Source: Burkholderiales bacterium
GTDB lineage: Bacteria > Pseudomonadota > Gammaproteobacteria > Burkholderiales > WYBJ01
Reading direction: 5' to 3'
NCBI GenBank assembly: GCA_022841915.1
Contig: JALHQN010000003.1
Location: 1 to 64,000 of the forward strand
DNA: 64,000 bases
Shown: positions 48,420 through 57,826 of the stretch, piece after piece
Layout of the letters: each line of letters begins with the position of its first letter
Position numbering within the stretch: position 1 is the first letter of the stretch
Notes under the pieces: generated by a model
Told to the model about the DNA's origin: nothing
What the model saw: the letters and a program-made list of their open reading frames with translations, nothing else
Databases searched by the model: none
Position numbers and translations under genes: made by a program

Positions 48420-49298
48420 ATGAGAGACAAGCTCGTTTCGTTGCCCGAAGCCGCTGCCCGTGTGGCGAGCGGCAACCAGATCGTGATGAGCGCGACCATG
48501 CAGCGCCCGCCGATGGCATTGTTGCGCGAACTCGTCCGGCGGGGCGTGAACGATTTGCGGCTCATCGGCGTCACCACCGGCGACATCAATTTCGATTTTC
48601 TCGTCGGCGCAGGCGCGGCGAGCGTCATCGATACCTGTGCGGTGACCTTGGGTGAATTCGCCCGGACCGGACCGAATTTCGCGCGTCTTGCGATGGCCGG
48701 ACGAATACGCGCCCTCGACAACACGTGAGGGGTGATCTATTCACAGGCCCAGGCTGGGTCTATGGGAGTGCCCTACGTGCCGGTGATGGGTTTGGTCGGA
48801 ACCGATCTGCTTGCCCGCCGCGACGACATGGTCATGTCGCCGGATCCGTTCGGCAGCGGGAAATCCACGGTCGTGGCCAAGGCGATGCGACCGGACATCG
48901 CAGTCTTTCATGTCGAGAAGGCCGATCGCTACGGCAACGTGTCTTGCGGCTATCCAGTGGAGGCCGTGGTGCTCTCGGAAGCGGCGACGCATGTCATCGT
49001 CACTGCCGAGACCATTGTCGATCGATTGACGGAGAAGGAGGCGGTCGGATGCTTCGTGCCCGCCATCCTGGTCGACAGCGTGGTACATGCGCCCTTCGGC
49101 GCGCATCCGGGCGCCATGACCAGTTGCTACGGTATCGACAAGGCGCACATGACGCGCTACGCGGCGGCGGCGAAGGACGAAGCGTCGTTCGCCGAGTATG
49201 TCAAGTCGTGCGTCTTCGATGTGGCCGGTCACGAGCAATACGTCGAGCGCTTCGTGCCGCGTGAATGGCGCGAGGCCGCGCGCAGCCGGGTCGCCTGA
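48420..49298 (+). pseudogene. CoA-transferase family I alpha subunit, interrupted by in-frame TGA
   Basis: Two segments in one frame, 102 residues (48420-48728) and about 188 (from a GTG at 48732), separated only by a TGA at 48726-48728 plus GGG. Joined, they give a normal GctA-like alpha subunit (N-terminal LPEAAARVASGNQIVMS; later YVPVMGLVGTDLLAR and VFHVEKADRYGNVS). No frameshift is needed, so a single-base nonsense change, an error in the sequence, or translation of two parts are the options. Downstream operon genes look intact. Confidence 0.7.
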
Positions 49299-49325
49299 GC
49301 GCGGCCGTCGAAAGGAAACGACACG

Positions 49326-50063
49326 ATGACGGCTCTCGCCTACAACGATTCGGAATACATCGCCATCCTGATGTCGCGCGAGGTGCGCGACGGCGAAGTA
49401 TCCGCCTGTGGTGCGTTGTCGCAGATTCCCGCGGCTGCGTTGCTGCTGGCGCAGGCAACCCATGCCCCGAATGCCGAAATCATTCTGCTCAACACCGTGT
49501 TCAGGCCCTTCGGTACCTCGCGGCAGTTCCATTTTCTATGCCAGCGCGGAGAGCTGGGCTTGTTCTTCTTGAGCGGGGTGCAGATCGACCGCCATGCCAA
49601 CTACAATCTGCACCAGCTCGGCCCGGACAAGCAACATCCGACGGCGCGGTTTCCCGGCGGCTATGGCGGCGGCATGATCTACTACATGGCCAAGCGCACC
49701 ATATTGTTTCGCACCGAGCACACGCGCCGGACCTTCGTCGAGCGCGTGGACTACATCTCCTCGGCGGGAAGTTCGCCGCCCGACACGATCCGCGGCGGGC
49801 ATCCGCACCAGGTCATCACGCCCAAAGCCGTATTCGGTTTCGACCGGGCCGCGGGCATTTTGCGGCTGCAGTCCGTCCATAGCCCTTACACGCTGGACGA
49901 TATCCGCGAAAACACGGGCTTCGATCTCGGTGTGGACGGTGCCGTGGATACCACGCCTGTGCCCACTCAGGAGGAGTTGCGCGTGCTGCGCGAAGTGGTG
50001 CGACCGAAGATGATATCGACGGGCACCTACGGCGCGTGGGCGGAGAAGACGATCGGCGTTTGA
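49326..50063 (+). CDS. CoA-transferase-like beta subunit
   Basis: 245 residues, the pair of the preceding alpha subunit (27-base gap). Where family I transferases carry the catalytic Glu of an ESG/ENG motif (after a block like HAPNAEIIL), this protein has LNTVF with Asn at residue 56. That loss is known from IpdAB, which hydrolyses a ring instead of moving CoA. So the pair may be a hydrolase or lyase acting on a CoA ester; this is inference. Confidence 0.75.
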   Translation: MTALAYNDSEYIAILMSREVRDGEVSACGALSQIPAAALLLAQATHAPNAEIILLNTVFRPFGTSRQFHFLCQRGELGLFFLSGVQIDRHANYNLHQLGPDKQHPTARFPGGYGGGMIYYMAKRTILFRTEHTRRTFVERVDYISSAGSSPPDTIRGGHPHQVITPKAVFGFDRAAGILRLQSVHSPYTLDDIRENTGFDLGVDGAVDTTPVPTQEELRVLREVVRPKMISTGTYGAWAEKTIGV

Positions 50064-50133
50064 ACGCGGGCGGCCGGCGTCGGTCGCCCGACGATCGCAC
50101 AGCATCCATTACATCAAAGAGGAGGAGTCGCCG

Positions 50134-50535
50134 ATGTGGAATGTCAATGTAGCTCGCATCTATACGGGGCCGGATAACCGCTCGTATTTCGAAGAGCTCA
50201 GGGTCAGGATGAACGACATCGTTCAGGGCGACCGCGTCTCGAAGCGCTCGTCGCTGATCCCGACCGCCAACATGTTGTTTCGCGAGAATCCGCTCGGACG
50301 CTCCGAGGAGTATCACTGTCCGAAGAACCGCCAGTTCGTGATCACGATCAGCGGTGCGGTGGAGATCACCTGCGCCGGCGGGCGCCGCGTGTTCGGTCCG
50401 GGGGACGTGCTGTTCGCCGAGGACACCACCGGCGAGGGGCACTCCAATCGCGAGCTCCACGGCCCGCGCCGCAGTCTCATTATCCAGGTGCCGGAGGATT
50501 TCGATATTCGGCAGTGGACCGAGCCGCGCACCTAG
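50134..50535 (+). CDS. cupin-like small protein
   Basis: 133-residue predicted cupin: conserved FVITISGAVEITCAGGRRVFGPGDVLFAEDTTGEGHSN (parts: GPGDVLFAEDTTGEGH) is the second cupin motif with its His. The first motif is weak. GAGGAG precedes the ATG. It sits in the operon between the CoA-transferase beta subunit and the acyl-CoA synthetase; the exact reaction is unknown. Confidence 0.7.
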   Translation: MWNVNVARIYTGPDNRSYFEELRVRMNDIVQGDRVSKRSSLIPTANMLFRENPLGRSEEYHCPKNRQFVITISGAVEITCAGGRRVFGPGDVLFAEDTTGEGHSNRELHGPRRSLIIQVPEDFDIRQWTEPRT

Positions 50536-50586
50536 TCTACCGACCGGGCGCAGGCCCGGCCTCCCTTAATCCAACGACGTCTTGCC

Positions 50587-52713
50587 ATGCGAACCGATCT
50601 AGACCGGCTGTTCAATCCGCGCTCCATCGCCGTCATCGGCGCCTCCGCCGAACTCGGCACGATCAGCGGCCAACCGATGAATTTTCTCGTCAAGCGCGGC
50701 TATGGCGGCGCCTTGTATCCGATCAACCCGAAGTACCAGGAGCTGCTCGGGCACAAATGCTACGGCTCGGTCGAGGCCTTGCCCGAGACACCCGATCTCG
50801 CGCTCATTCTCGTCAACGCGCGCCTCGCGGTGAAGATGCTCGAGGCGTGCGGGCGCAAGGGCATCGAGTTCGTCATCATGTTCAGCTCCGGATTCTCTGA
50901 GATCGGCGAGGAAGGCGCCTCGATGCAGGAGGAGCTGCTTGCGATCGCCAAGCGCTACAACATCGGCTTCGTCGGGCCCAACTGCCAGGGCATGATCGGC
51001 GTGCCGAGCAAGGCCTACGCGGGGTTCGGCTCGGCGTTCATCTACGACTACAAGCCCGGCCCGGTCAGCATGGTGAGCCAGAGCGGGGGCTTCGGGTTTT
51101 CGGTCATGTCGCTGGCGGCGATGGAAGGCGGCGTGGGTTTTCGCTACGTCGTCACCACCGGCAACGAAGTCGGCATAAGCACTTTGGACTTCATGCGCTT
51201 CCTCATCGACGATCCGCAGACGCGCATGATAGCCAGCTATACCGAGGGCATGAAGGACGCGAACCGGCTGCGCGAGATCGGCGAGGCGGCCCTGGATGCA
51301 CGCAAGCCCATTCTCGTCTGGAAGGTGGGCAACTCTGAAGAGGGGCAGCGCGCCGTCGCCTCGCACACGGCGAACCTGAGCGGTGCCATGGCTTTGTATC
51401 AGGCGGCGTTCAAGCAGACCGGGATTCTGCAAATCGAAGACATCCAGGATATCGTCGATTACAGCAGCGCTTTCCAGTGCGGCAAGGTGCCGTGCGGCAA
51501 TCGTGTGGCCATCATCACGATATCGGGCGGCGCGGGCATCATGATGACGGATGAAGCCATCGCCCGCGGGTTGGCGGTGCAGCCGCTGTCGCCGCAGACG
51601 GTGGAGAAATTGCGCCCGCTCGTGCCGGCGTTTGCCGCTCTGGGCAATCCGATCGATCTCACCGCGGCCATCTTCGACGACACCGATCTTTGTCGCAAGG
51701 CCTTGGAACTCATCATCGACGATCCTCTGGTCGACTCCGTCACGATGGCGAACGCGGGCCTGCAAGGAGAGATCGCCACCAAGGTGGCGCGCGAAGTGGC
51801 CAATGTCGCGCGGCGATCGGATAAACCGATCATGCTCGGGTGGAGCGCACGCAAGGAAGTCGCCGGCGAGGCGTATGCGCTGCTCGACGAAGTGAAGGTG
51901 CCGCATTACCGCTCGCCCATGCGCTGCATGCGCGCTCTGGCCGCCCTCACCCACCATGCGGAAGCCTGCCGTCGCCACGAGGCGCGTAAAGCCGAGCCGC
52001 TGCTCCGGATCACCAGCGAGCAGGCGCGTGCGGATCTCGCCGGTGCAACGACCGATTTGGCGGAATATCGGGCGAAGCAGCTGCTTGCTCGCTACGGGAT
52101 CGCGGGCACGGCCGAAGGGCTAGCGACCAGCGCGAAGGATGCAGCGCGGATCGCCGGGAGCATCGGCTATCCCGTGGTCCTGAAGATTCAGTCGGCGGAC
52201 ATTCCGCATAAGACCGAGGCTGGCGGCGTCCGGGTGGGATTGAAGTCCGCAGCCGAAGTCGAGGCCGCCTACGAGGCCATCATGGCGGCCGTGCATCGGT
52301 ACAAGCCCGATGCGCTCATCGACGGGATTCTGGTGCAGGAGATGGTGGTCGATGCGGTCGAGGTGATTCTCGGCATCAACAACGACCCGCTGTTCGGGCC
52401 GGCGCTCATGTTCGGCTTGGGCGGCATCTTCACGGAGGTGATGAAGGACGTTGCTTTCCGCCTGGCGCCCATACAAGCCTCGGTGGCGAGCGAGATGATC
52501 CGGGAAGTGAAGGCCTACCCCTTGCTGTCGGGCGCGCGCGGCAGGCCTCCTTGCGACGAGGCCGCATTGGTCGATGCCTTGTGCAAGCTCTCGGCGCTTG
52601 CCGTCGATCTGAAGGACCATCTCGGCGAGTTGGATATCAACCCGCTCTTCGTGTTGCCCGCCGGTCGCGGCGTCAAGGCGGGCGATGCGCTCATCAAGCC
52701 GCGGTTGAAGTAG
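50587..52713 (+). CDS. NDP-forming acyl-CoA synthetase
   Basis: 708 residues of the acetate-CoA ligase (ADP-forming) family with alpha and beta parts fused. CoA-binding domain at the N-terminus (FNPRSIAVIGAS), succinyl-CoA ligase-like middle with MVSQSGGFG and the phosphorylated His260 in ASHTANLSGA, and a C-terminal ATP-grasp domain with VVLKIQSADIPHKTEAGGV. It joins or releases acid and CoA with ATP or ADP. Last gene of the run from 48420; acid substrate unknown. Confidence 0.9.
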   Translation: MRTDLDRLFNPRSIAVIGASAELGTISGQPMNFLVKRGYGGALYPINPKYQELLGHKCYGSVEALPETPDLALILVNARLAVKMLEACGRKGIEFVIMFSSGFSEIGEEGASMQEELLAIAKRYNIGFVGPNCQGMIGVPSKAYAGFGSAFIYDYKPGPVSMVSQSGGFGFSVMSLAAMEGGVGFRYVVTTGNEVGISTLDFMRFLIDDPQTRMIASYTEGMKDANRLREIGEAALDARKPILVWKVGNSEEGQRAVASHTANLSGAMALYQAAFKQTGILQIEDIQDIVDYSSAFQCGKVPCGNRVAIITISGGAGIMMTDEAIARGLAVQPLSPQTVEKLRPLVPAFAALGNPIDLTAAIFDDTDLCRKALELIIDDPLVDSVTMANAGLQGEIATKVAREVANVARRSDKPIMLGWSARKEVAGEAYALLDEVKVPHYRSPMRCMRALAALTHHAEACRRHEARKAEPLLRITSEQARADLAGATTDLAEYRAKQLLARYGIAGTAEGLATSAKDAARIAGSIGYPVVLKIQSADIPHKTEAGGVRVGLKSAAEVEAAYEAIMAAVHRYKPDALIDGILVQEMVVDAVEVILGINNDPLFGPALMFGLGGIFTEVMKDVAFRLAPIQASVASEMIREVKAYPLLSGARGRPPCDEAALVDALCKLSALAVDLKDHLGELDINPLFVLPAGRGVKAGDALIKPRLK

Positions 52714-52725
52714 ATCGGATGCGAC

Positions 52726-53682
52726 CTAGCGCTGGGCGTCCTCGGCGCGGTAGCCGATCGCGCCTTCGTATTTGGCGCTGACTTCTTCCGCGGGCAGAAA
52801 CGCTTTCTCCAGGGCGAGCACCTCGGGGAAGCCGACGAAGGTGTGCAAGTCGCCGGCAGGATGGTGCTTGGTGCGCGCGGCGAAATCGAGCAGGAACGCG
52901 GCGTCTTCGCGAGCGAATTCGTGCATGTAGTCCCACATGCCGATGGCCGACGATCGCAGGGCGCCGGTGGCATTGCTCACCATGGCGATGCCGATCTGGT
53001 CCAGCCGCGCGAGCGGTACTCGCGGCGATACGCCGGTGCGATTGAAATGCAGCGGGCCGCGAATCTCGCGCGCACAGCGCTCGAGTTCGGCTTCCGAGGT
53101 CAGCGCCTCGGGAAAAATCATGTCGGCGCCGGCATCGATGTAGGCGTTCGCCCGATCGATGAGATCGTCGATGCTGCCGCCGGCGACGCCGCGCGCATCG
53201 CACCGGGCGATCAGGACGAAATCGGGATCGAGTTCGCGTCGCACCCGGTCGGCCGCACGCAGCTTGCCGACCATTTCGTCGCACGGGATCACCTGCTTGC
53301 CGGCGACGTGGCCGCAGCGCTTGGGCGCGACCTGGTCTTCGATGTGGATGGCAGCGACGCCGGCGCCGATGAAGTCTTCCACCGTGCGCAGAACATTGAT
53401 CGCGTTGCCATAGCCGGTGTCCGCGTCGGCGATGACGGGAATTCGCACCGCCTGGGCGATGTAGCGGGAGACCATGACCATTTCCGAGGCAGTGATCAAT
53501 CCCACATCGGGTTTGCCGAGTAGCGATACCGAGACGCCGTAGCCCGTCACCCCGCAGCAGTGAAAACCGGCCTGCTCGATGATGCGCGCCGCCAGTGCGT
53601 TATGAGCGCCGGGTTTGACGAGCGTGCGTTTCTCGGCGAGCAGTTGGCGCAATCGGGTGGAGCCCTTGATTCGTGTCGTCAC
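52726..53682 (-). CDS. isocitrate lyase/PEP mutase family lyase 1
   Basis: 318 residues with the superfamily barrel. Metal-binding DADTGYGN (about 87-94), and the catalytic loop KRCGH (121-125) with Cys, as in 2-methylisocitrate lyase. GTG at 53682 is preferred, with GGAG upstream; an ATG at 53751 would add an unrelated leader. Convergent with the acyl-CoA synthetase and divergent from a paralogue. Confidence 0.85.
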   Translation of the reverse strand: MTTRIKGSTRLRQLLAEKRTLVKPGAHNALAARIIEQAGFHCCGVTGYGVSVSLLGKPDVGLITASEMVMVSRYIAQAVRIPVIADADTGYGNAINVLRTVEDFIGAGVAAIHIEDQVAPKRCGHVAGKQVIPCDEMVGKLRAADRVRRELDPDFVLIARCDARGVAGGSIDDLIDRANAYIDAGADMIFPEALTSEAELERCAREIRGPLHFNRTGVSPRVPLARLDQIGIAMVSNATGALRSSAIGMWDYMHEFAREDAAFLLDFAARTKHHPAGDLHTFVGFPEVLALEKAFLPAEEVSAKYEGAIGYRAEDAQR

Positions 53683-53914
53683 GGCCGCGTTCTCCGGCGA
53701 AGATTCGATGCGGCATTGTAGTCGGCCTGATCTCGTGACGGGTTGGTGCATGGCCTGGACTGGATGGCTTCAATCACGCGTTCGTCGAGGGCACGATCGG
53801 CATCGTCGGCATGCGCACGTGCGTTCCATCTTGCCGGTGCGATTTGCCGGCAACACGCGCTTCGCCGAGTCAACGGGCGCGGGTATGATTCGGGATCCAT
53901 CGAGGAGAAAGATC

Positions 53915-54808
53915 ATGGCGAGCAAAGGTGCTGAACTCGAGGCGTTGATCCAGGCGCCCGAGATCGTGATCACGCCGGGCGTGTACGACGGTTATTCGGC
54001 GCGTCTGGTGGAGAAGGCCGGATTCCGGACGGCCACGATTTCCGGTGCCGGCGCATCCGAGAGCCGCATGGGCTGGGCCGATCGGGGCATCCTCGGCTTC
54101 GAGCAGAACCTCGACAACGCCCGGCGCATCGCCGACTGCTGCGATCTGTTGCTTCAAGCCGATGCCGACACCGGCTACGGCAACGCGATGAACGTGTATT
54201 TCGTGACGCGCGCCTTCGAGAAGGCAGGCATGGCCGCGATCATGATCGAGGATCAGGTCTGGCCCAAGCGCTGTGGGCACATGAAGGGCAAGCAGGTCAT
54301 TGCGGCCGAGGAAATGGTGCAGAAGGTCCGTGCCGCGGTCGATGCGCGTCAGGACAAGCACTTCGTGATCAAGGCGCGCACCGATGCAGCGGGTCCGCTG
54401 GGGTTGGAGGAGGCGATTCATCGCCTGAACCTGTACGCCGAGGCCGGCGCCGATTGTCTGTTCGCCGATGCGCTGCTCGACGCCGAATCCATCGCCAAGG
54501 TGGCCAAGAGCGTGCCCAAGCCCTTGTCGGTGAACATGGGGCTCGGCATTCGGGCCCGGCCCACGACGCCGTTGATGACGCCGAAGCAGCTGCAGGAGAT
54601 CGGCGTGGCGCAGATCTCCTACCCGCGCCTGCTGTCCACCGCCGCGTTGATGGGCATGACGAAGGCCATGCAGGTATTCAAGGAGGAGTACGTCGGCCAG
54701 AACAAGGTCGTCGATCGGCCCGACTTGCAGGTGAGCTTCGATGAGTTGAACGATCTCATGGGGATGGATTTCCTCGACGAAATCGAACAGCGCTACACCG
54801 GCGGCTGA
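53915..54808 (+). CDS. isocitrate lyase/PEP mutase family lyase 2
   Basis: 297 residues. DADTGYGN at 83-90 and KRCGH at 118-122; the loop continues MKGK, not the RPNK of PrpB. The family makes or breaks C-C or C-P bonds in malate-like acids. GAGGAG precedes the ATG, and a LeuCD-like hydratase follows after only 27 bases, so the two act in sequence most likely. Candidates include dimethylmalate or citramalate cleavage. Confidence 0.87.
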   Translation: MASKGAELEALIQAPEIVITPGVYDGYSARLVEKAGFRTATISGAGASESRMGWADRGILGFEQNLDNARRIADCCDLLLQADADTGYGNAMNVYFVTRAFEKAGMAAIMIEDQVWPKRCGHMKGKQVIAAEEMVQKVRAAVDARQDKHFVIKARTDAAGPLGLEEAIHRLNLYAEAGADCLFADALLDAESIAKVAKSVPKPLSVNMGLGIRARPTTPLMTPKQLQEIGVAQISYPRLLSTAALMGMTKAMQVFKEEYVGQNKVVDRPDLQVSFDELNDLMGMDFLDEIEQRYTGG

Positions 54809-54835
54809 TCGCAACGGCGAAGCAAGGGCGGCAAC

Positions 54836-56089
54836 ATGGGCATGACCATCGCAGAAAAGATCCTGGCGCGTGCGAGCGGACGCGAGCGCGTGGCGGCTGG
54901 CGATCTCGTCACCGTGCAAGTCCATACCACGGTGTTGTTCGACAACAACTTCATGCCGAACAACTGGCCCGATGTGCGCCGCATCGATCATCCCGACCGG
55001 GTCGTCGTCATTCTCGATCACCGTGTGCCGGCGCCGACGATCCAGGCTGCGGGCGCGCATGTGACCGCGCGCAAGTTCGTGGAGCGGTTCGGCATCGAGC
55101 GCTTCCACGATGTCGGTCAGCGGCAGGGCATCTGCCATCAGGTGGTCGCCGACGAGGCCTATGCTTTGCCGGGAACGATTTTGGTCTGCAGCGATTCGCA
55201 TACCTGCAGCGCCGGTGCGCTCAACTGCGTGGCGCGCGGCGTCGGCGGTCCTGACGTCTTTTTCGCGGCGTGCAAGGGCGAGACGTGGTTCCGCGTCGGC
55301 TCGACCGTGCGCTATGAACTGCGCGGCCACCTGCGCCCGGGTGTGACGGCCAAAGACATCTTCCTGCATATTGCGGGGCTTTACGGCGCGCACGCCACCC
55401 AGAACATCGAGTTCGGCGGGCCCGCGCTGGCCGGTTTGTCGATATCCGCCCGCAAGACGCTTGCGACCATGGGCGCCGAACTGTCGTGCGAATTCGCAAC
55501 CTTCGAATGCGACGATCTGCTGCTCGACTACCTGCGCTCCCGCACGAGCGCGGCATTCGAGCCTCAGCACCCGGACGCGGATGCGGACTACGCCGAGGTC
55601 CGCGTGATCGACCTCGACACGCTCGAACCGCTGGTGGCCTTGCCGGACAGCGTCGTTAACAATTCTCGCCCCTTGTCCGAGGTGGCGGGCACCACGATCG
55701 ACCAGGCCTTCATCGGTTCGTGTGCGAACGGCACGCTGGAAGATCTGCACCTGGCCGCGCGGGTGTTGACGGGGCGGCAGGTATCGCCGAAAGTGCGCCT
55801 GATCGTCACCCCGGGATCGCAGCGGGTGTATCTAGAGGCGGCCCGCGACGGTACCCTGGCGCAACTGGTCGAATCGGGTGCGCTCGTCACGAATCCGACC
55901 TGCGGTGCATGCGGAGGCGGCCATATGGGCGTGCTCGGTCCTGAAGAGACTTGCATCACCGCCAGTACGCGCAACTTCAAGGGGCGCATGGGTGATCCAA
56001 GCTCGCGTGTATTCATGGGTTCGCCGGCCACGGTGGCGGCATCCGCATTGGCGGGTGTGATTGCCGATCCGCGTCGATACCTGCCATAG
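54836..56089 (+). CDS. 3-isopropylmalate dehydratase-like large subunit
   Basis: 417-residue aconitase-superfamily protein of the short LeuC/homoaconitase type. 4Fe-4S ligands: GSCANGTLEDL and NPTCGACGGGHMGV. N-terminal SDSHTCSAGALN holds substrate residues. It is tightly linked to a PEP mutase-family lyase upstream and the small subunit 11 bases downstream, with no leuB. That argues for a catabolic hydratase (as in dimethylmaleate hydratase) over leucine synthesis. ATG 54842 is an alternative start. Confidence 0.87.
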   Translation: MGMTIAEKILARASGRERVAAGDLVTVQVHTTVLFDNNFMPNNWPDVRRIDHPDRVVVILDHRVPAPTIQAAGAHVTARKFVERFGIERFHDVGQRQGICHQVVADEAYALPGTILVCSDSHTCSAGALNCVARGVGGPDVFFAACKGETWFRVGSTVRYELRGHLRPGVTAKDIFLHIAGLYGAHATQNIEFGGPALAGLSISARKTLATMGAELSCEFATFECDDLLLDYLRSRTSAAFEPQHPDADADYAEVRVIDLDTLEPLVALPDSVVNNSRPLSEVAGTTIDQAFIGSCANGTLEDLHLAARVLTGRQVSPKVRLIVTPGSQRVYLEAARDGTLAQLVESGALVTNPTCGACGGGHMGVLGPEETCITASTRNFKGRMGDPSSRVFMGSPATVAASALAGVIADPRRYLP

Positions 56090-56100
56090 GAGAAACGCTC

Positions 56101-56607
56101 ATGCGTTTCAGCGCCCGTACCTGGAAAGCTGGCGACAACATCAACACCGATTTGATCCTGCCCAATCGTGCCTTCTACCTCACGCCCCAGGAACAGACCC
56201 AGTTCGTGTTCTCCGCCAATCGTCCCGGATGGAGCGATCTGGTCGTGAAGGGGGATATTCTCATCGGGGGGCATAATTTCGGCATGGGATCGAGCCGGCC
56301 GGCGGCGAGGTCGCTGCGCAATCTCGGGCTCGCCTGTCTGGTCGCGGAATCGATCAACGGGCTCTTCTTCCGAAATTGCGTGAATTTCGCGTTTCCGGCC
56401 ATGGAATGCCCGGGCGTTGCCGCCGCCTTCGTAGAAGGCGATGTTGCGGAGGTTTCGTTCGAGGATGCCACGATCGTGAACCGGCGCACCGGCGTGCGGC
56501 TCCTGGGTAAATCCATGCCGGCGGAATTGCGCGCGGTGGTTGCAGCGGGCGGGCTGTTCCCGTTGCTGGAGCAGCAGGGTTACATCGCTTCGCGCGCGAG
56601 CGCGTGA
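56101..56607 (+). CDS. 3-isopropylmalate dehydratase-like small subunit
   Basis: 168-residue swivel domain partner of the large subunit. Block [16 protein letters not shown] at 57-72 corresponds to the substrate loop; leucine enzymes usually read GCGSSREHA, so the Cys is Met and Glu is Pro here. The N-terminal [13 protein letters not shown] is normal. The changes fit a different substrate. Confidence 0.87.
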   Translation: MRFSARTWKAGDNINTDLILPNRAFYLTPQEQTQFVFSANRPGWSDLVVKGDILIGGHNFGMGSSRPAARSLRNLGLACLVAESINGLFFRNCVNFAFPAMECPGVAAAFVEGDVAEVSFEDATIVNRRTGVRLLGKSMPAELRAVVAAGGLFPLLEQQGYIASRASA

Positions 56608-56692
56608 GCGTGGCGGAGGATCGCATGCAGAAACTTCGCCCGCTTCGCGGGGTCAGCCTTGCTTTTACGTTCATTCACCCACATATCGAAGC

Positions 56693-57826
56693 ATGAACAT
56701 GAGTGCATCCGAGCGTTTCAGCGTTGACTTCTGCCGTCACGACTCCACGGTGGCACGCGCTTGGGCGCGCGCACCGATCGAGCCGACGCCTGACGAGCGG
56801 CACGAACTCAAGGAGCGTATCCGGCGCTTGTTGCGCGAGCAGGATGCCACTTTGCTCGCGCACTATTACGTCCATCCAGATCTCCAGGATCTGGCCGAGG
56901 AGACTGGCGGCTGCGTGGCCGATTCGCTCGAGATGGCCCGCTTCGGCCATGCCCAGACTTCCCGTACACTGGTCATCTGCGGCGTGCGTTTCATGGGCGA
57001 GACGGCCAAGATCCTCAATCCGGAAAAGCGCGTGCTGATGCCCGACCTGGAAGCGACCTGCTCCCTGGACCTGGGCTGTTCGGCGCAGGAATTCGTCCCC
57101 TTCTGCGATGCGCATCCCGATCGAACGGTCGTCGTGTACGCGAATACGAGTGTCGAAGTCAAAGCGCGAGCCGACTGGGTCGTCACTTCGGCCGTCGGGC
57201 TGGAGATCGTGCGCGAGCTCCATGCACGCGGAGAAAAGTTGTTGTGGGCGCCCGATCGGCATCTGGGCAACTACATCCAGCGCGAGACCGGCGCGGACAT
57301 GCTGATCTGGCAAGGCGCCTGCGTGGTCCATGACGAATTCAAGGGCGCGGAACTCGAAGCGCTGATGCGCAGTCACCCGCAGGCGAAGGTGCTGGTGCAT
57401 CCGGAGTCGCCGGCAGCCGTGATCGGCATCGCGGACGTGGTCGGCTCCACCAGCCAGCTCATTCGCGCCAGTCGCGAGCTGGACAGCGATGAGTTCATCG
57501 TCGCGACCGACGGTGGCATCATCCACCAGATGCGCAAGCTCTCGCCGCACAAGCGCTTCATCGAAGCGCCGACGGCGGGCAACGGCGCCACGTGCAAGAG
57601 TTGCGCCCATTGCCCCTGGATGGCCATGAACGGACTGAAGAATCTTGCGCAGGTGCTGGAGAACGGCCGCAACGAAGTGCATATCGATCTGGATGCGGGA
57701 GCCAAGGCCTTGAAGGGCATCCAGCGCATGCTCGATTTCGCGCAGTCTCGCAAGGCCGCCGTTGCGGCACCTCCTGCGGTGAAGGACTACGGTACGACGT
57801 ATGCTCATGGGATGGGGCCTGCCTGA
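56693..57826 (+). CDS. nadA: quinolinate synthase NadA
   Basis: NAD biosynthesis enzyme making quinolinate from iminoaspartate and dihydroxyacetone phosphate with a [4Fe-4S] cluster. 377 residues. Cluster cysteines: C123 (EATCSLD), C210 ([11 protein letters not shown]) and the CKSCAHC block at 301-307. [10 protein letters not shown] at 56-65 is typical. A second ATG at 56699 is possible. nadB/nadC are not adjacent. Confidence 0.96.
   Translation: MNMSASERFSVDFCRHDSTVARAWARAPIEPTPDERHELKERIRRLLREQDATLLAHYYVHPDLQDLAEETGGCVADSLEMARFGHAQTSRTLVICGVRFMGETAKILNPEKRVLMPDLEATCSLDLGCSAQEFVPFCDAHPDRTVVVYANTSVEVKARADWVVTSAVGLEIVRELHARGEKLLWAPDRHLGNYIQRETGADMLIWQGACVVHDEFKGAELEALMRSHPQAKVLVHPESPAAVIGIADVVGSTSQLIRASRELDSDEFIVATDGGIIHQMRKLSPHKRFIEAPTAGNGATCKSCAHCPWMAMNGLKNLAQVLENGRNEVHIDLDAGAKALKGIQRMLDFAQSRKAAVAAPPAVKDYGTTYAHGMGPA

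Noticed and set aside
48726-48771. Selenocysteine reading of the TGA, with a GGTCT in a loop downstream
   Set aside because: The stem around GGTCT is only four base pairs (CCCA/TGGG) and lies farther away than usual. The family has no selenoprotein precedent and the position is not catalytic.
54836-56607. Leucine biosynthesis leuCD
   Set aside because: No leuB or leuA nearby, a tight link to a lyase gene, and altered small-subunit motifs; left as LeuCD-like.
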